From assembly GCA_028015205.1 (NCBI GenBank), contig CM051514.1, positions 47,880,150 through 47,944,149 on the forward strand: a DNA stretch of 64,000 nucleotides. The letters run 5' to 3'. Every line of letters begins with the position of its first letter. Position 1 is the first letter of the stretch. Source of the stretch: Mytilisepta virgata (Eukaryota; Mollusca; Bivalvia; Mytilida; Mytilidae). Shown piece after piece: positions 11,250 to 21,790 of the stretch. The position numbers and the translations under genes were made by a program. The notes below the pieces were generated by a model that was given only the letters and a program-made list of their open reading frames with translations, did not search any database and had not been told where the DNA came from.

Positions 11250-12572
11250 AGCTCACCTTTTGTCATCACTTGGCGTCCGTCTTCAGTCTGTTAACTTTGC
11301 ACATGTTAGTCTAATCTGACACCACTGGGCCAAATGGAATTAAACCTGGCAGGAAGCATATATGTAAGTTCCTCTATAAAGTTTGCTCATTTCGTCCGGA
11401 TCGGACAAAAAACATGGCCGCCCTGAGCAATTGTTGTTTCTCATTGGCTGATTTTCAGAAATCTTCTAGTTCAAAATTGCTTTGCCAAATGGAACTAAAC
11501 TTGACAGAAGGCATATAAGGGGGGTCCTTTATTAAGTTCAATTGGACTACAAATATGGCTGAAATGGGTAGTTCTTGTTTCTGATTGGCTGATGTGAAAA
11601 TCTCCTCTGAAATCGCTTGGCGAAATGGAACGAAACTTGACAGGAAGCATCTATGGGAGGTTCTTTAGAAATTTTCCACATTTCGTCGATCGCGATTGGA
11701 CTACAAATATGGCCACATGTGCAGAACTTGTTTTTGATTGGCTGATATAAAAAAAAAAATCTTCTCTGAAATGGAACGAAACTTGAGAGGAACCTTCTAT
11801 GGGAGTAGTAAGGGAATAAAGCTTTCGTTTGTGGTACAGGGAGCTTGTTGGTGAATAAAATTACATAGTCTTAGAGAAAAATGAATAAGGAATAGATTAA
11901 TGTATGATTTATATACATATAATTGGATATATTACGATTTCGAGTCTAAAAACTGCCGCCCTAAGTCTGGGTCGGCAATTTCCATGTCTTCTGTACAGAG
12001 TGCGCTCTGACGTCCCACGACCCCAGCATATCACAAAAAAAGCCGTCAGACGTCAGAGCAATCTCTGACTACTATGGGAGGTTCTTTACAAAGTTTCCTC
12101 ATTTCGTCCCGATCAGGCAACAAACGGCTGTCATGGTCATTTTTTGTTTCTTATTGGTTGATTTAACAAAAAATTTCTCTGAACCTGCTTGGCCAAATAG
12201 AGCCAAACTATGTATATGGCATTTAACAAAAATCTACATAACCGCAGAATTGCTTGAAACCAAACATGGCCTGAATGTTCCGCATAAAGTGCTGACCAAG
12301 TGATGTTCCCTCATTCAAGATGGCCACCAGCAGAGGACTTGGGTTAACATAAGAACGCATGGGAAATACATGCAAAAATCTTCTGGAGAACCGCCAAATT
12401 TAAGAATATGCTGACCTGTAGGGACCTTGATGAAGAAAAATTTGGCTCCTACAAGGGTTACCACACTTCATAATTATAGGGAGAAGTGACTTCTCTGAGG
12501 TACATCGATAAAAACACTGCAGCTTTCATGCCAGGTGAGCGATACAGGCTCAGCCCTCTGAGCCTCTAGTTT
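11250..12572 (+). mobile_element. Helentron-like family A element with nested MITE
   Basis: The start is TTTTTAGCTCACC and the end is CCAGGTGAGCGATACAGG... GAGCCTCTAGTTT, with CTAGTTT at 12566-12572. Internal units carry 'GGCCAAATGGAA', 'TTTCGTC' and 'TTTGTTTCTGATTGGCTGA' repeats. It is interrupted at 11806-12071 by a separate short element with its own target duplication. Confidence 0.6.
11806..12071. mobile_element. MITE with 9-bp target duplication, nested in family A
   Basis: About 266 bp are inserted in the sequence CTATGGGAG|GTTCTTTA. CTATGGGAG occurs immediately left (11797-11805) and right (12072-12080). The inserted ends are TAGTAAGGGA and the reverse complement of TCTCTGACTA, short imperfect terminal inverted repeats. 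A related end (GACGTCAGAGGAATCTCGGACTA) lies near 28318-28341. A 9-bp duplication is usual for Mutator-like elements, but the superfamily is unproven. Confidence 0.6.
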
Positions 12573-12639
12573 AATGACGATGTTTAATGAACTGCTCATG
12601 ATTTTTTATTTCTCTTTTTTTAATGGCAAATTTTAGTCT

Positions 12640-12675
12640 CGTGCGATACAGGCTTCTGAGAGCCTCTGGTTTATC
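12640..12675 (+). mobile_element. Solo 3' end of family A
   Basis: GTGCGATACAGGCTTCTGAG followed by AGCCTCTGGTTT duplicates the terminal hairpin of family A without the body, about 70 bp after the intact end at 12572. Confidence 0.5.
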
Positions 12676-12679
12676 TTGA

Positions 12680-13185
12680 TGTAACCGGGACCTCATTTTT
12701 TAACTTGATATGGCCAACCATATTTAGTGTATATATATCTCATAGTCCGAAAATTCCGCGTGTCGTGTGTAAGATGTCTCTGACCTCATTTTCATGGTTA
12801 GACCAGTTTCCAAGAAACTATAATAACTAGAGCAATGATATTTAGGTCTCTAGATGCTTCACTGAAGGATCGTGTCAATTTGACATATGTCACTTGACCT
12901 TATTTTCACGATTGACTGAATTTAAAAAATATTCGTCCAAATTTTATTTTGTCGGTATAATCCTTGCAAGGTGTAAATCGATGTCAGTAGAGCTTTACCT
13001 TGACCTCGTTTTATGGTCCAGTGATTCAGGTGCAGTTTTGATGATGAGGTTCTTTTCTCAGTAACTATTATAAGTGATAGCTCAACTGTATTTGGTCTGT
13101 ATAATTCTCACAAGATGTACATGGATGTCTGAAATATGTCACCTTAACACGACTTAAGTTTTTCGGGCCAGTGAATCGCATCCCG
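12680..13185 (+). repeat. Family C tandem repeat, degenerate
   Basis: Diverged units contain GACCTCATTTTCATGG, GTCAATTTGACATATGTCAC and GACCTCGTTTTATGG. They are related to the ~147-bp units at 17.3-17.9 kb. The segment ends at the T-run before the family A copy at 13192. Confidence 0.5.
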
Positions 13186-14059
13186 TTTTTTAGCTCACCT
13201 GGCCTAAAAGGCCATGTGAGCTTTTGCCATCGTCCGCCGTCCGTCGTAAACTTTTTCAAAAATCTTCTCCTCTGAAACGGCTGGACAGATTGGATCGAGG
13301 CTTCATAGGAATGATATATGACATGTCCTCCACAAACGATCCTCATTTTATATTGATCCGATGAAAAACATGGCCACTGTTGTTAAAAATAGAACATAGG
13401 GGTAAATTGGTGTTTTTTGCTAATAACTCAAAAACCGTTACAGATATCGAAAATCTGACAGGGGTAAAATTGATCAGCATGACAAGATCTACCTACCCTG
13501 AAATTTCGAAGCAAATTCCAAAACCCATTTAGGAGTTATTGCCCTTTTTTGTCAAATTTTCAAAATTTTTAACATTTTTCGTCATTTATCTCCAAAACTA
13601 TTTGAGATAGAAGTGAAATGTAAATTTGAAAAATGTTTGCCATGTTGAGATCTACCTGCCCTGAAATTTTAAAGGAAATCCAAAAACCTATTTAGCAGTT
13701 GTTGCCTTTTTTTTGACAAATTTTCAAAAATTTTTCATTCAAAAATCTTCTTCTCTGAAACCGCTGGGCCGATTGGTTTGAAACTTAATAGGAATGATCT
13801 ATGACATGTACTCTACAAACGGTCCTCAATTTATTTTGATCTGACTTAAAACATGGCTGTCGTAGCTAAAAATAGAATATAGGGGTGCATGTGTTGTTTT
13901 TGGCTTATAACTTAAAAACCATTACAGATATCAAAAATCTGACGGTGTAAAATTGATCAGCGTGACAAGATCTGCCTACCCTGAAATTTTGAAGGAAATC
14001 CCAAAACCCATTTAGGAGTTATTGCCCTTTTTGTCAAATTTTCAAAATTTAACATTTTT

Positions 14060-15404
14060 AGCTCACCTGGCTATGGCCAGGGTGAGCTTTTGCCATCACT
14101 TTGCGTCCGTCGTCCGTCCGTCGTCCGTCCGTCCGTCGTCCGTCCGTCGTCCGTCCGTCCGTCGTCCGTCCGTCGTTAGCTTTTCATTCAAACATCTTCT
14201 CCTCAGAAACCATTTGGCCAATTCCAACCAAACTTTGCATGAGTGGTGTATGGAAGGTCCTCAACAAAGTTTCCTCATTTAGTTCTGATTGGTCAAGAAA
14301 CATGGCCACCAGAGGCAATTCTTGTTTCTGATTGGCTGATTTTCAAAAATCTTCTCCTCTGAAACCACTGGGCCGATTGGTTTGAAACTTAATAGGAATG
14401 ATCTATGACATGTCCTCTACAAACGATCCTCAATTTATTTTGATCTGACATAAAACATGGCCGTCGTAGCTAAAAATAGAATATAGGGGTGCATGTGTTG
14501 TTTTTGGCTTATAACTTAAAAACCGTTACAGATATCAAAAATCTGACATGGTGCAAAATTGATCAGCCTGACAAGATCTACCTACCCTGAAATTTTGAAG
14601 GAAATCCCAAAACCCATTTAGGAGTTATTGCCCTTTTTTCGTCAAATTTTCAAAATTTAACATTTTTCGTCATTTATCTCCAAAACTATTTGAGATAGAA
14701 GTGAAATGTAAATTTGAAAAATGTTTGCCATGTTGAGGTCTACATACCCTGAAATTTTAAAGGAAATCCCAAAACCGATTTAGGAGTTGTTGCCCTTTTT
14801 TGTCAAATTTTCAAATTTTTTATTCAAAAATCTTCTCCTCTGAAACCGCTGGGGCGATTGGTTTGAAACTTGATAGGAATGATCTATGACATATCCTCTA
14901 CAAATGATCCTCAATTTATTTTGATATGACATAAAACATGGCTGTCGTAGCTAAAAATAGAATATAGGGGTGCATGTGTTGTTTTTGGCTTATAACTTAA
15001 AAACCGTTACAGATATCAAAAATCTGATATGGGGTAAAATTGATCAGCATGACAAGGTCTACCTACCCTGAAATTTTGAAGGAAATCCTAAAACCCATTT
15101 AGGAGTTATTGCCCTTTTTTCGTCAAATTTTCAAAATTTAACATTTTTTGTCATTTATCTCCAAAACTATTTGAGATAGAAGTGAAATGTAAATCTGAAA
15201 AATATTTGCCATGTTGAGGTCTACCTACCCTGAAATTTTAAAGGAAATCCCAAAACCCATTTTGGAGTTATTGCCCTTTTTTGTCAAATAAATTTTCCCT
15301 GAACAATTGAACCAATTGCAACAAACTTGGTCAGATAGTTGATTAATTGTCCAATGAAAACCAGACTCCAGGTGAGCGATACAGGCTCTGATGAGCCTCT
15401 AGTT
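14060..15404 (+). mobile_element. Inner family A element inserted in the outer copy
   Basis: Left host sequence reads AAATTTAACATTTTT, then the element AGCTCACCTGG...CCTCTAGTT, then host CGTCATTTATCTCC. The uninterrupted host sequence AACATTTTTCGTCATTTATC is present at 13571-13590 and 14659-14678. Comparison shows a gain of 1345 bp and no target duplication beyond the ambiguous T. This fits insertion between T residues, as for Helentrons. It contains two ~482-bp internal units and a CCGTC microsatellite at 14105-14173. Confidence 0.75.
14105..14173 (+). repeat. CCGTC/GTCCGTCC microsatellite
   Basis: Nearly pure GTC/GTCC repeats at the same relative place as in other family A copies. Overlapping open frames rich in Arg-Pro-Ser are artefacts of this tract. 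Confidence 0.85.
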
Positions 15405-15757
15405 CGTCATTTATCTCCAAAACTATTTGAGATAGAAGTGAAATGTAAATTTGAAAAATGTTTGCCATGTTGAGATCTACCTGCCCTGAAATTTTAAAGG
15501 AAATCCCAAAACCCATTTAGGAGTTATTGCCCTTTTTTATCCCTTGAAGAATACTGTCCAGCATGTCAGCACTCCAACCAGGACTACCACCATCAGGGAA
15601 CATATTTTAACATAAAACCTTATGAAAAATAAATCTTTAACAAATTTTCCCTGAACAATTGAACCAATTGCAACAAACTTGGTCAAATAGTTGATTAATT
15701 GTCCAATGAAAACCAGACTCCAGGTTAGCGATACCTGCTCTGGTGAGCCTCTTGTTT

Positions 15758-16175
15758 ATGAGTAGCTGTAAGTGATAGTGAAATTGTACTTAACCTGTGT
15801 ATTCCTTGTAATGTGGTGTACATGGGTGGGTGACATGGCATGACCATGACCTTATTTTCACACTTCACTTACTTGCATAAAGTGTTTGTGATACGCTAAG
15901 TTACTCTATAACAGATCAATGATAATTGGCGCAAAGAATTGATTGATGAACATGCCTGTCTAACATATGCCATCTGACTTTGACCTCAAATTCATGCTTC
16001 ACTGACTTAGGTAAATTATTTGTGATTAGCTATTTTCTACTAACTATTCATGGTATGTCAAAATATTTTTTGTGTACAGTCCTTGTTAGGTGTGCATATC
16101 GGTTTGACATTATAACATACATGTTATCTGAAATTGACATGACTTCAGGCGAGACATTTTTTCTGTGATTCCTCT
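15758..16175 (+). mobile_element. Family C element fragment
   Basis: Diverged ~147-bp units (GACCATGACCTTATTTTCAC, GACTTTGACCTCAAATTCATG) end in GACTTCAGGCGAGACATTTT. That end matches those at about 18235 and 35415, so this looks like the same 3' terminus. Confidence 0.5.
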
Positions 16176-16292
16176 TGTATTTATGTTTTACCTTATTCTT
16201 GCTTCTCAAAACGGTATATATTTTACTGTCGTGTTTGTGTTTAATCTTGCTATTAGTTTATTGAGTGCCTTCGCAACGTAACATCAAACAGC

Positions 16293-16372
16293 TTAGTCGT
16301 TGTGGATTAATTGGTAAAGTTATGGTAATATAAGTTCAGCCATCTGTCCCATAAGTTCGAATCGTACGGGGA
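16293..16372 (+). repeat. tRNA-like SINE head, weak
   Basis: TGGATTAATTGGTAAAG resembles a Pol III A box, and AGTTCGAATCGTACGG about 50 bp later resembles a B box. There is no cloverleaf or CCA-type end that I can support, so a tRNA gene is unlikely. A SINE head remnant is the better reading. The flanking 16376-17330 is AT-rich with no gene seen. Confidence 0.3.
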
Positions 16373-17329
16373 AATTTCATTTCATGCGGCACGTCGTCGC
16401 GAAATGGTCTACGTACACTGGTACCCCCAAAAAAATCAACAATATCTCTATTAATTCAATGTTCAAAACAGTTTAACAAATAAGTTCACGGAGACAATAC
16501 TGAAATTACAGTGCCTTGACTTATACATGTTATAAGGGGCATTTATTAAGAACTGTGTATTGTATGTGTTCTCGGTCATCACGCGAAACCAGTGGTCACA
16601 AAACAGACAGCAATGATAGTTCAAGGGCCATGAAACTGACAGTACTTAGTATTAACCTCCCGGGGTGGAACACCAAAAAATAATTTCATACCATACTGTC
16701 ATATAACTGATCATATATGTAATGGTTTAATTGAAATGTCAGCATTTCATAGAACATTCACCCAGAATATGTCAGGATATGTATACGGCTGCAGGGAAGA
16801 TGTACGATTAATATAGGGGAGTGCACGACGCAAAATATTTATCTGAATATATGGAATGGAAAATGATAAAACATTCAAAGATAAATCCTGTGATAGAGAG
16901 TAACGAAAATTAGTTACAACAAAAATGTGGTAAAAACGGTCTTGTTTGTATAGAAATTTTACAAATTATGAGTGAAAATGTAGATCGCAGTATAATAGGA
17001 AAAAACTTGAGAATGTGACAGTATAAACAATTTTGTATTTAAAGTATTTTAAGTAAAATAGTTTGACCGTTTGTATTTGGCATAAAGTTTGGATTTCAGT
17101 TTATCAAGACCAAGGCTGATTTCTTCGTGAAACTTCTGGTATCGTGTTTATCCTTTAAAATGAACCTTTGTTTCGTGAACTACGGCAATAAACAATATAT
17201 CTGTAAAGAATAAAAGAATTCATTTATCCCGATCGGATTTCACGTTTGTCATGTAGTATATACTTTAAAAAGAATGAAAACATGGTTGTCAATGGGTCAC
17301 ATTTTCGTTGTTAAGTCCATTTGTCAGCA

Positions 17330-17900
17330 AGTATAATACACAGTCCCACTATATTTGGTCAATAGATATTTTTGGTGGGTAAATGTCAGTCTGACATGTG
17401 CCCTTTGACCTTGACCTCGATTTCATGGCTGAGTGACCTGACTCACATTTTCGTGATTAGTCCATTTCTTAGCAAATGCAATATCTAAGCCTACAATATC
17501 TGGTTAAAAGTTAGTTCTTAGTAGGCACATGCCAGTCTGACATGTTTCTGGACCTTGACCTGAAATCCATGCTTAAATGGCTTGTGTTACAATTTTGTGA
17601 TTAGGTAAATTTCTATGAAACTAATACATAGACCAACCGTATTTTGTCTATTGATACATTTTGTAGTTCGTGGTGGCTACATGCCAGTCTGACACTATTC
17701 TCTGGACCTTGACCTCAATTTCATGGTTGACTTGCATCAGTTTCACGATTAAGTCTCTTTCTCAGCAACTGTAATACCTAGACACACAATATTTGGTCTG
17801 TAGATAGTTCTTAGTAGGTACTTGCTAGTGTGTGACCTGTCAGCTGACCTTGGACACAGTTTAAGGCTTGAATGACATGCATGAGATTTTTATTGCCTGG
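17330..17900 (+). repeat. Family C tandem array, ~147-bp units
   Basis: CAGTCTGACA recurs at 17386, 17533 and 17685, with a diverged copy near 17827. Each is followed by GACCTTGACCT and TTCATG landmarks. The spacing is about 147-152 bp. The same units occur at 33.6-33.9 kb and 34.9-35.3 kb. Confidence 0.7.
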
Positions 17901-18265
17901 CAACTTAGTGGTCAGGGCCTTAGTTTTACCTTTGTCCATCATTCCATTATTCCGCAACGAACACCTTTCTGGACTTTTTTTCTAAAAGCCTTCAGATATT
18001 GTGCTGATTTTTGGTATGAGAGTCTACCATGATAATTTACAGATCGACTTTAGGTTTCGTTCCACTCCACTGATTTTTGCCGAAATTACAGGCCACCAAC
18101 TCTTTCGTGCCGTTCTGACACATCTAGTTCAGACTAATTTTGCCTGACCATTACAGTATTTCTTTTAACGCATTTTTTGCTGACTTGCAATGTAGGGCAT
18201 CAGATAATCTTTATTCGGTGTCCATGCACATACTCAGGCGAGACATTTAGTATGTCCACTCTTGT
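17901..18265 (+). mobile_element. Family C element, unique part and 3' end
   Basis: The segment starts around CAACTTAGTGGTCAGGGCC and ends in CAGGCGAGACATTTAGTATGTCC...CTCTTGTT near 18235-18265. The same 3' landmark occurs at 16148 and 35415. It is probably a third satellite-carrying element family, but its boundaries are only approximate. Confidence 0.45.
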
Positions 18266-18610
18266 TATTTCTTAATGACATGGAGGTTTGATAGCTGGGG
18301 TCAGTAATCAAATTTCGATGTAGCATTGTACTGTTACTGCTCATCATAAACTTTCCTGTGGTGTGAGGTTATAATGATGACTTACATATCAAATTTGAGT
18401 TTCATGCTGTTGTTGCCCTTGCAAGTAGAAATTATTGCCAAATTATTAGGTTTTTTTGCAATTCGTTTTACCAGTGTATCTTATTTCTGGTATGTAGTCT
18501 TATAATGATGAGGCACAGGGTTATTATTGTGTACTCCTTGCAAACATAGTTTTAGGATTTTTAGGAATCACTCTGTCCTTACATTGTACATGTATGTCTG
18601 CGTCTGATTC
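18266..18610. other. Intergenic DNA, repeat-like
   Basis: Text such as TTTTGCAATTCG and GATGATTTACATATCAAATT-like phrases resembles other decayed repeat units. No gene or clear boundary is visible. Confidence 0.35.
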
Positions 18611-18623
18611 ACATACATGTAGT

Positions 18624-18866
18624 AGGGGGCTTTGGTGGCCAATTGGTCTAGGTACATGTGGTTCTTCATGACTACTAATGATCACTACCTTGTCAACACT
18701 GGGGTTGTGAGTTCGAATCTCACCTGTGGTCGACTCCGATCTTAATTAACAAGGATTGCCAATTTTCCTCCTGAAGGTCAATGGTTGTCCTCGGCTACTC
18801 TCCGTGTACTCCGGGTAGCCAAATGTGCTGAAAACGGCAGAAAACCCCAACTAAACAAACAAACAA
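18624..18866 (+). mobile_element. tRNA-derived SINE, copy 1, with 13-bp target duplication
   Basis: The head GGTGGCCAATTGGTCTAGG (A box) and GTTGTGAGTTCGAATCTC (B box) are followed by a conserved body (GACTCCGATCTTAATTAACA, CCAAATGTGCTGAAAAC) and an (AAAC)n tail. ACATACATGTAGT flanks both sides (18611-18623 and 18867-18879). Four copies occur in this window. The tRNA-like head, conserved core and A-rich tail define a SINE; the named family is not certain. Confidence 0.85.
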
Positions 18867-18955
18867 ACATACATGTAGTCAAGGAGCATTTGTTGTGTTC
18901 TCTCACAGCTGAAGCCGGCCAGTAGAAGTTCATTGTAGACTTGCCAAGTACCAGT

Positions 18956-19046
18956 GTACTGTTTTACTGAAGGTCGTAAAAGATAATACCCTGTATATAC
19001 AAGTAACGACTGATCTTAAGTCTAACGACCTTTAGTTAAACAGTAC
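18956..19046. repeat. Foldback repeat, 22-bp arms
   Basis: GTACTGTTTTACTGAAGGTC at the left and its near-complement at 19025-19046 (20 of 22 positions paired) enclose about 47 bp. It could be a small MITE or a stem-loop left by one. Confidence 0.6.
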
Positions 19047-19371
19047 CCAATTCAACATGACATCTGTTATGCCAGAAAACCAATGACAGTTTTTCGTACA
19101 AGAAATGTACATAGATGTACTCGCATGAACTATAAGATAATTCTCTTGTGTCTGTATTTTAAGTACAATGTAAATACAAATTTTCAATGGCTTATATCTC
19201 GAAAACAAACATACAGACCTATAATTTTTTTCGCCCATTCAGTTCCTTTATTAATTCACTATCAATATTTACCAGTGTTATGAAAAGCTTGATATTTTGA
19301 AACTGAGCAGCAAACATCCTGAATAAAGCAGAAAGATAACAAGCACCAATCAAAACTGATTAATTTGCACT

Positions 19372-19491
19372 TAAAGTACTTAACCAAAAATACCGAAATA
19401 GGAAGCCAAATTTCAGCTAAGGAGTTCTACCATTTACAATACAAGGAATGAACCCTTGGTATTTCTATTAGTTTTGAATTTTGCTAAAAAG
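19372..19491 (-). repeat. Dispersed repeat, inverted partner of 32585-32702
   Basis: About 120 bp (CCAAAAATACCGAAATAGG... GAATGAACCC... TTTTGCTAAA) match 32585-32702 in reverse orientation at high identity. It may be part of the 3' untranslated region of the CUT-homeobox gene, or a short mobile element. 19492-20978 is AT-rich and probably contains the 3' UTR of that gene. Confidence 0.7.
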
Positions 19492-20978
19492 TTGTAAAAG
19501 TTCATTTACAAAGAAGTATGGTAAAGTTTTCACATCTGATTAGGTTACATAAACAAATGGAAGCAGTGCTCGGTACATTTTATATTTTAATATTGCAAAA
19601 TGCTAACAACAATAAATAAAGACAAAAATATTGAACTTTTCCTCCCAGAGGAAATATCTGGCCTAAATTCAAAAAGTATATTGTCATAAAAATGGAAAAA
19701 AATCCCCATGGCAAAATGAACTGGCCAGTAAAAACTCACAAGTACACAAATTCTAAATAAACCCAAAAATGTTTTATATCATTCCATGTTTCATTCTCAT
19801 ATCAGCCAATCATACAGTACAAATATCTGTTCAAGCAGCATATTCCCCCATCACCTTCAATACATAACCACAAAACTTAATGCCCATTAAGCATTTTAAA
19901 ATGATTATTTCACAACAGTGAATGAGAAATATAAGTCAGTTATCTGCCTTTACCAAGGGAAAATAATAAAATTACCTCCCATTATCCCCTTAAACCAAAG
20001 GGATATAATTAACAAGATGTCTTGGTAAAGGGAGATAACTTGCCAGTTTCTTTATGTGCACAATGCTTTTAATGTAAAAACATAGTGAAGGTAATAGGTT
20101 GTCCTTTAGAGACATGCAACATTAAAACGATACATATGTAGTTTATTGAAGGAACATGGGCAACACAACCAATTTAGGTTGGCAGTTCTCTTCCAATGCC
20201 CAAACTTTCTCTATTAAAAAAAAAAACAATTTGAAAATACCATAAAGCCAAATTAATTGATGAAGTATCATTTATTGTACATATGTAGTCTGGTTGTCAA
20301 AAATATGAAGAAAGACAAAATACATGGACCAGATAATTCTTATGAGGTAAAAAATGTGAAGTCGACAAGGTAATAAAAATGTAACTGTTTTCATTTAAAA
20401 ACAGAAAATATTTTAAAATAAGCACTATTATTCAATGGTCATTTGTGCCATAGTGTCAGACTGTACAAAATATGATTTTCTTTAAAAAAAAAACATGAAG
20501 AAATATGTAGCAATTTGCCAGGTTTCCTATCTGGATTCTGACCTAACTGAATTATTATACACAATGTAGTGAGTACATCTAAAGTAAAAATTAGTACAAC
20601 TCTAATAGTGAAAACATGTTACCAACTTACAGGACTTATTTCTGTGAAGTTCAACAATTAAAGCAATTTTGAATTCTGCTTGACAGAAATGCAGCGACAT
20701 CCTATGCAAACAAACATCTTGATGTATACATATGTAGCTGGAACAACTAGCTACAAATCTTTCCCTGACACCAAAGTAATCACAAATACACTGTATGTGG
20801 ACAGAAATTAATTTACTATGATTAATTACTATTTAGCACAAGTGAATTAGTTGAACACAGAAAGGGTGAACTTTTGGATATTCAAATTAGCTTGAAAACT
20901 CGAGGTCCGAAGCTAGTACATTTTGTAGTACTTCACAACAATGATTGCTTTTGTGTTTTTATTTACTACATATCATTT

Positions 20979-21790
20979 TCATTGATTTTTTTCATTTCCA
21001 TTGTCTGAATCAACAGGAATTGGTTCTTGTTTAACACTGACTGGCTGATACATATTTAACATGCTATAAGCTTCTTGTTGTCCAGGGGCTGTTTGTGCAG
21101 ATGTGTAAATATGAGGTGGAAATGGTAAAAATGGTGGTATCATTTGTCCATTCGGCAGTGTTGAAGACAATGTTGTCTGGTCCACCTTTCCCTGCTGTTT
21201 CATATTCAGAAATTGAAGCGGAAAAGGAAACGGCATGAAAGACTGTGTAGTAGAAACACTCTGATTTGGAACTGTTGACGATCCAAGAATCGAACTTAGC
21301 GAGTTTTGTGCTACACTTGTTGTTGCAAGTATTTGGCTTAAAGTATTCTGGACTTTCATTTCGTTATCCTGAGTAACTGTTGCACTTGGCCTACTACATT
21401 CCAATAATGGTGACGTCGGCAGTGAATTGGAATTGCTGCTCGACAGATCCATTCCTAAAGATAATGGCGTGTTTGAAGATTTCATTCCTTTGTCCTTTTT
21501 CGTTAATGAAGTAAGGCTTTTGAAATGTTGCAGATCCGCCGAATGTTTATTCAAATTTGTGTCTTTCAGAAGTTTTTTGGCAGGAAAGCCTCTAGCTCTT
21601 TGGTTTTGGAACCATATTGTAATACGCTCCAATGGAGCCTCAAGTTTATCAGCAAGTAGTGCACGAGTTGACAAACTCGGATTCTGATCCTCTTCGAACA
21701 CACGACACAAGACTAATAATTGAAAGACCGTAAACTTCTCCCTCTTGTTCATAACAGCATCTGGACCCAATCGAGAGCCCTTTTTGAAAT
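20979..21790 (-). CDS. Exon 4 of the CUT-homeodomain gene (homeodomain and C-terminus)
   Basis: The acceptor TTTCAG lies just upstream (CTGAAA on the plus strand at 21791-21796). The exon completes a GAT codon split with exon 3 and carries the whole homeodomain plus about 200 residues of low-complexity tail. An open frame beginning at a TTG inside it is not the true start. Confidence 0.9.

Larger units (their letters stand above)
13192..15757 (+). mobile_element. Outer family A element, split by a second copy
   Basis: The 5' end is at 13192 (AGCTCACCTGGCCTAAAAGG, a hairpin with GGCCATGTGAGC). The element runs to 14059 and resumes at 15405. It ends at CTTGTTT (15751-15757), a diverged CTAGTTT. 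Its internal unit of about 480 bp (landmark TTCAAAAATCTTC followed by TCTGAAACCGCTGG) differs in sequence from the 166-bp units of copy 1, so family A ends carry more than one kind of internal repeat. The interruption at 14060-15404 is another family A copy. Confidence 0.65.

Noticed and set aside
21427..21687. 86-residue plus-strand open frame
   Set aside because: Antisense of the homeodomain exon.
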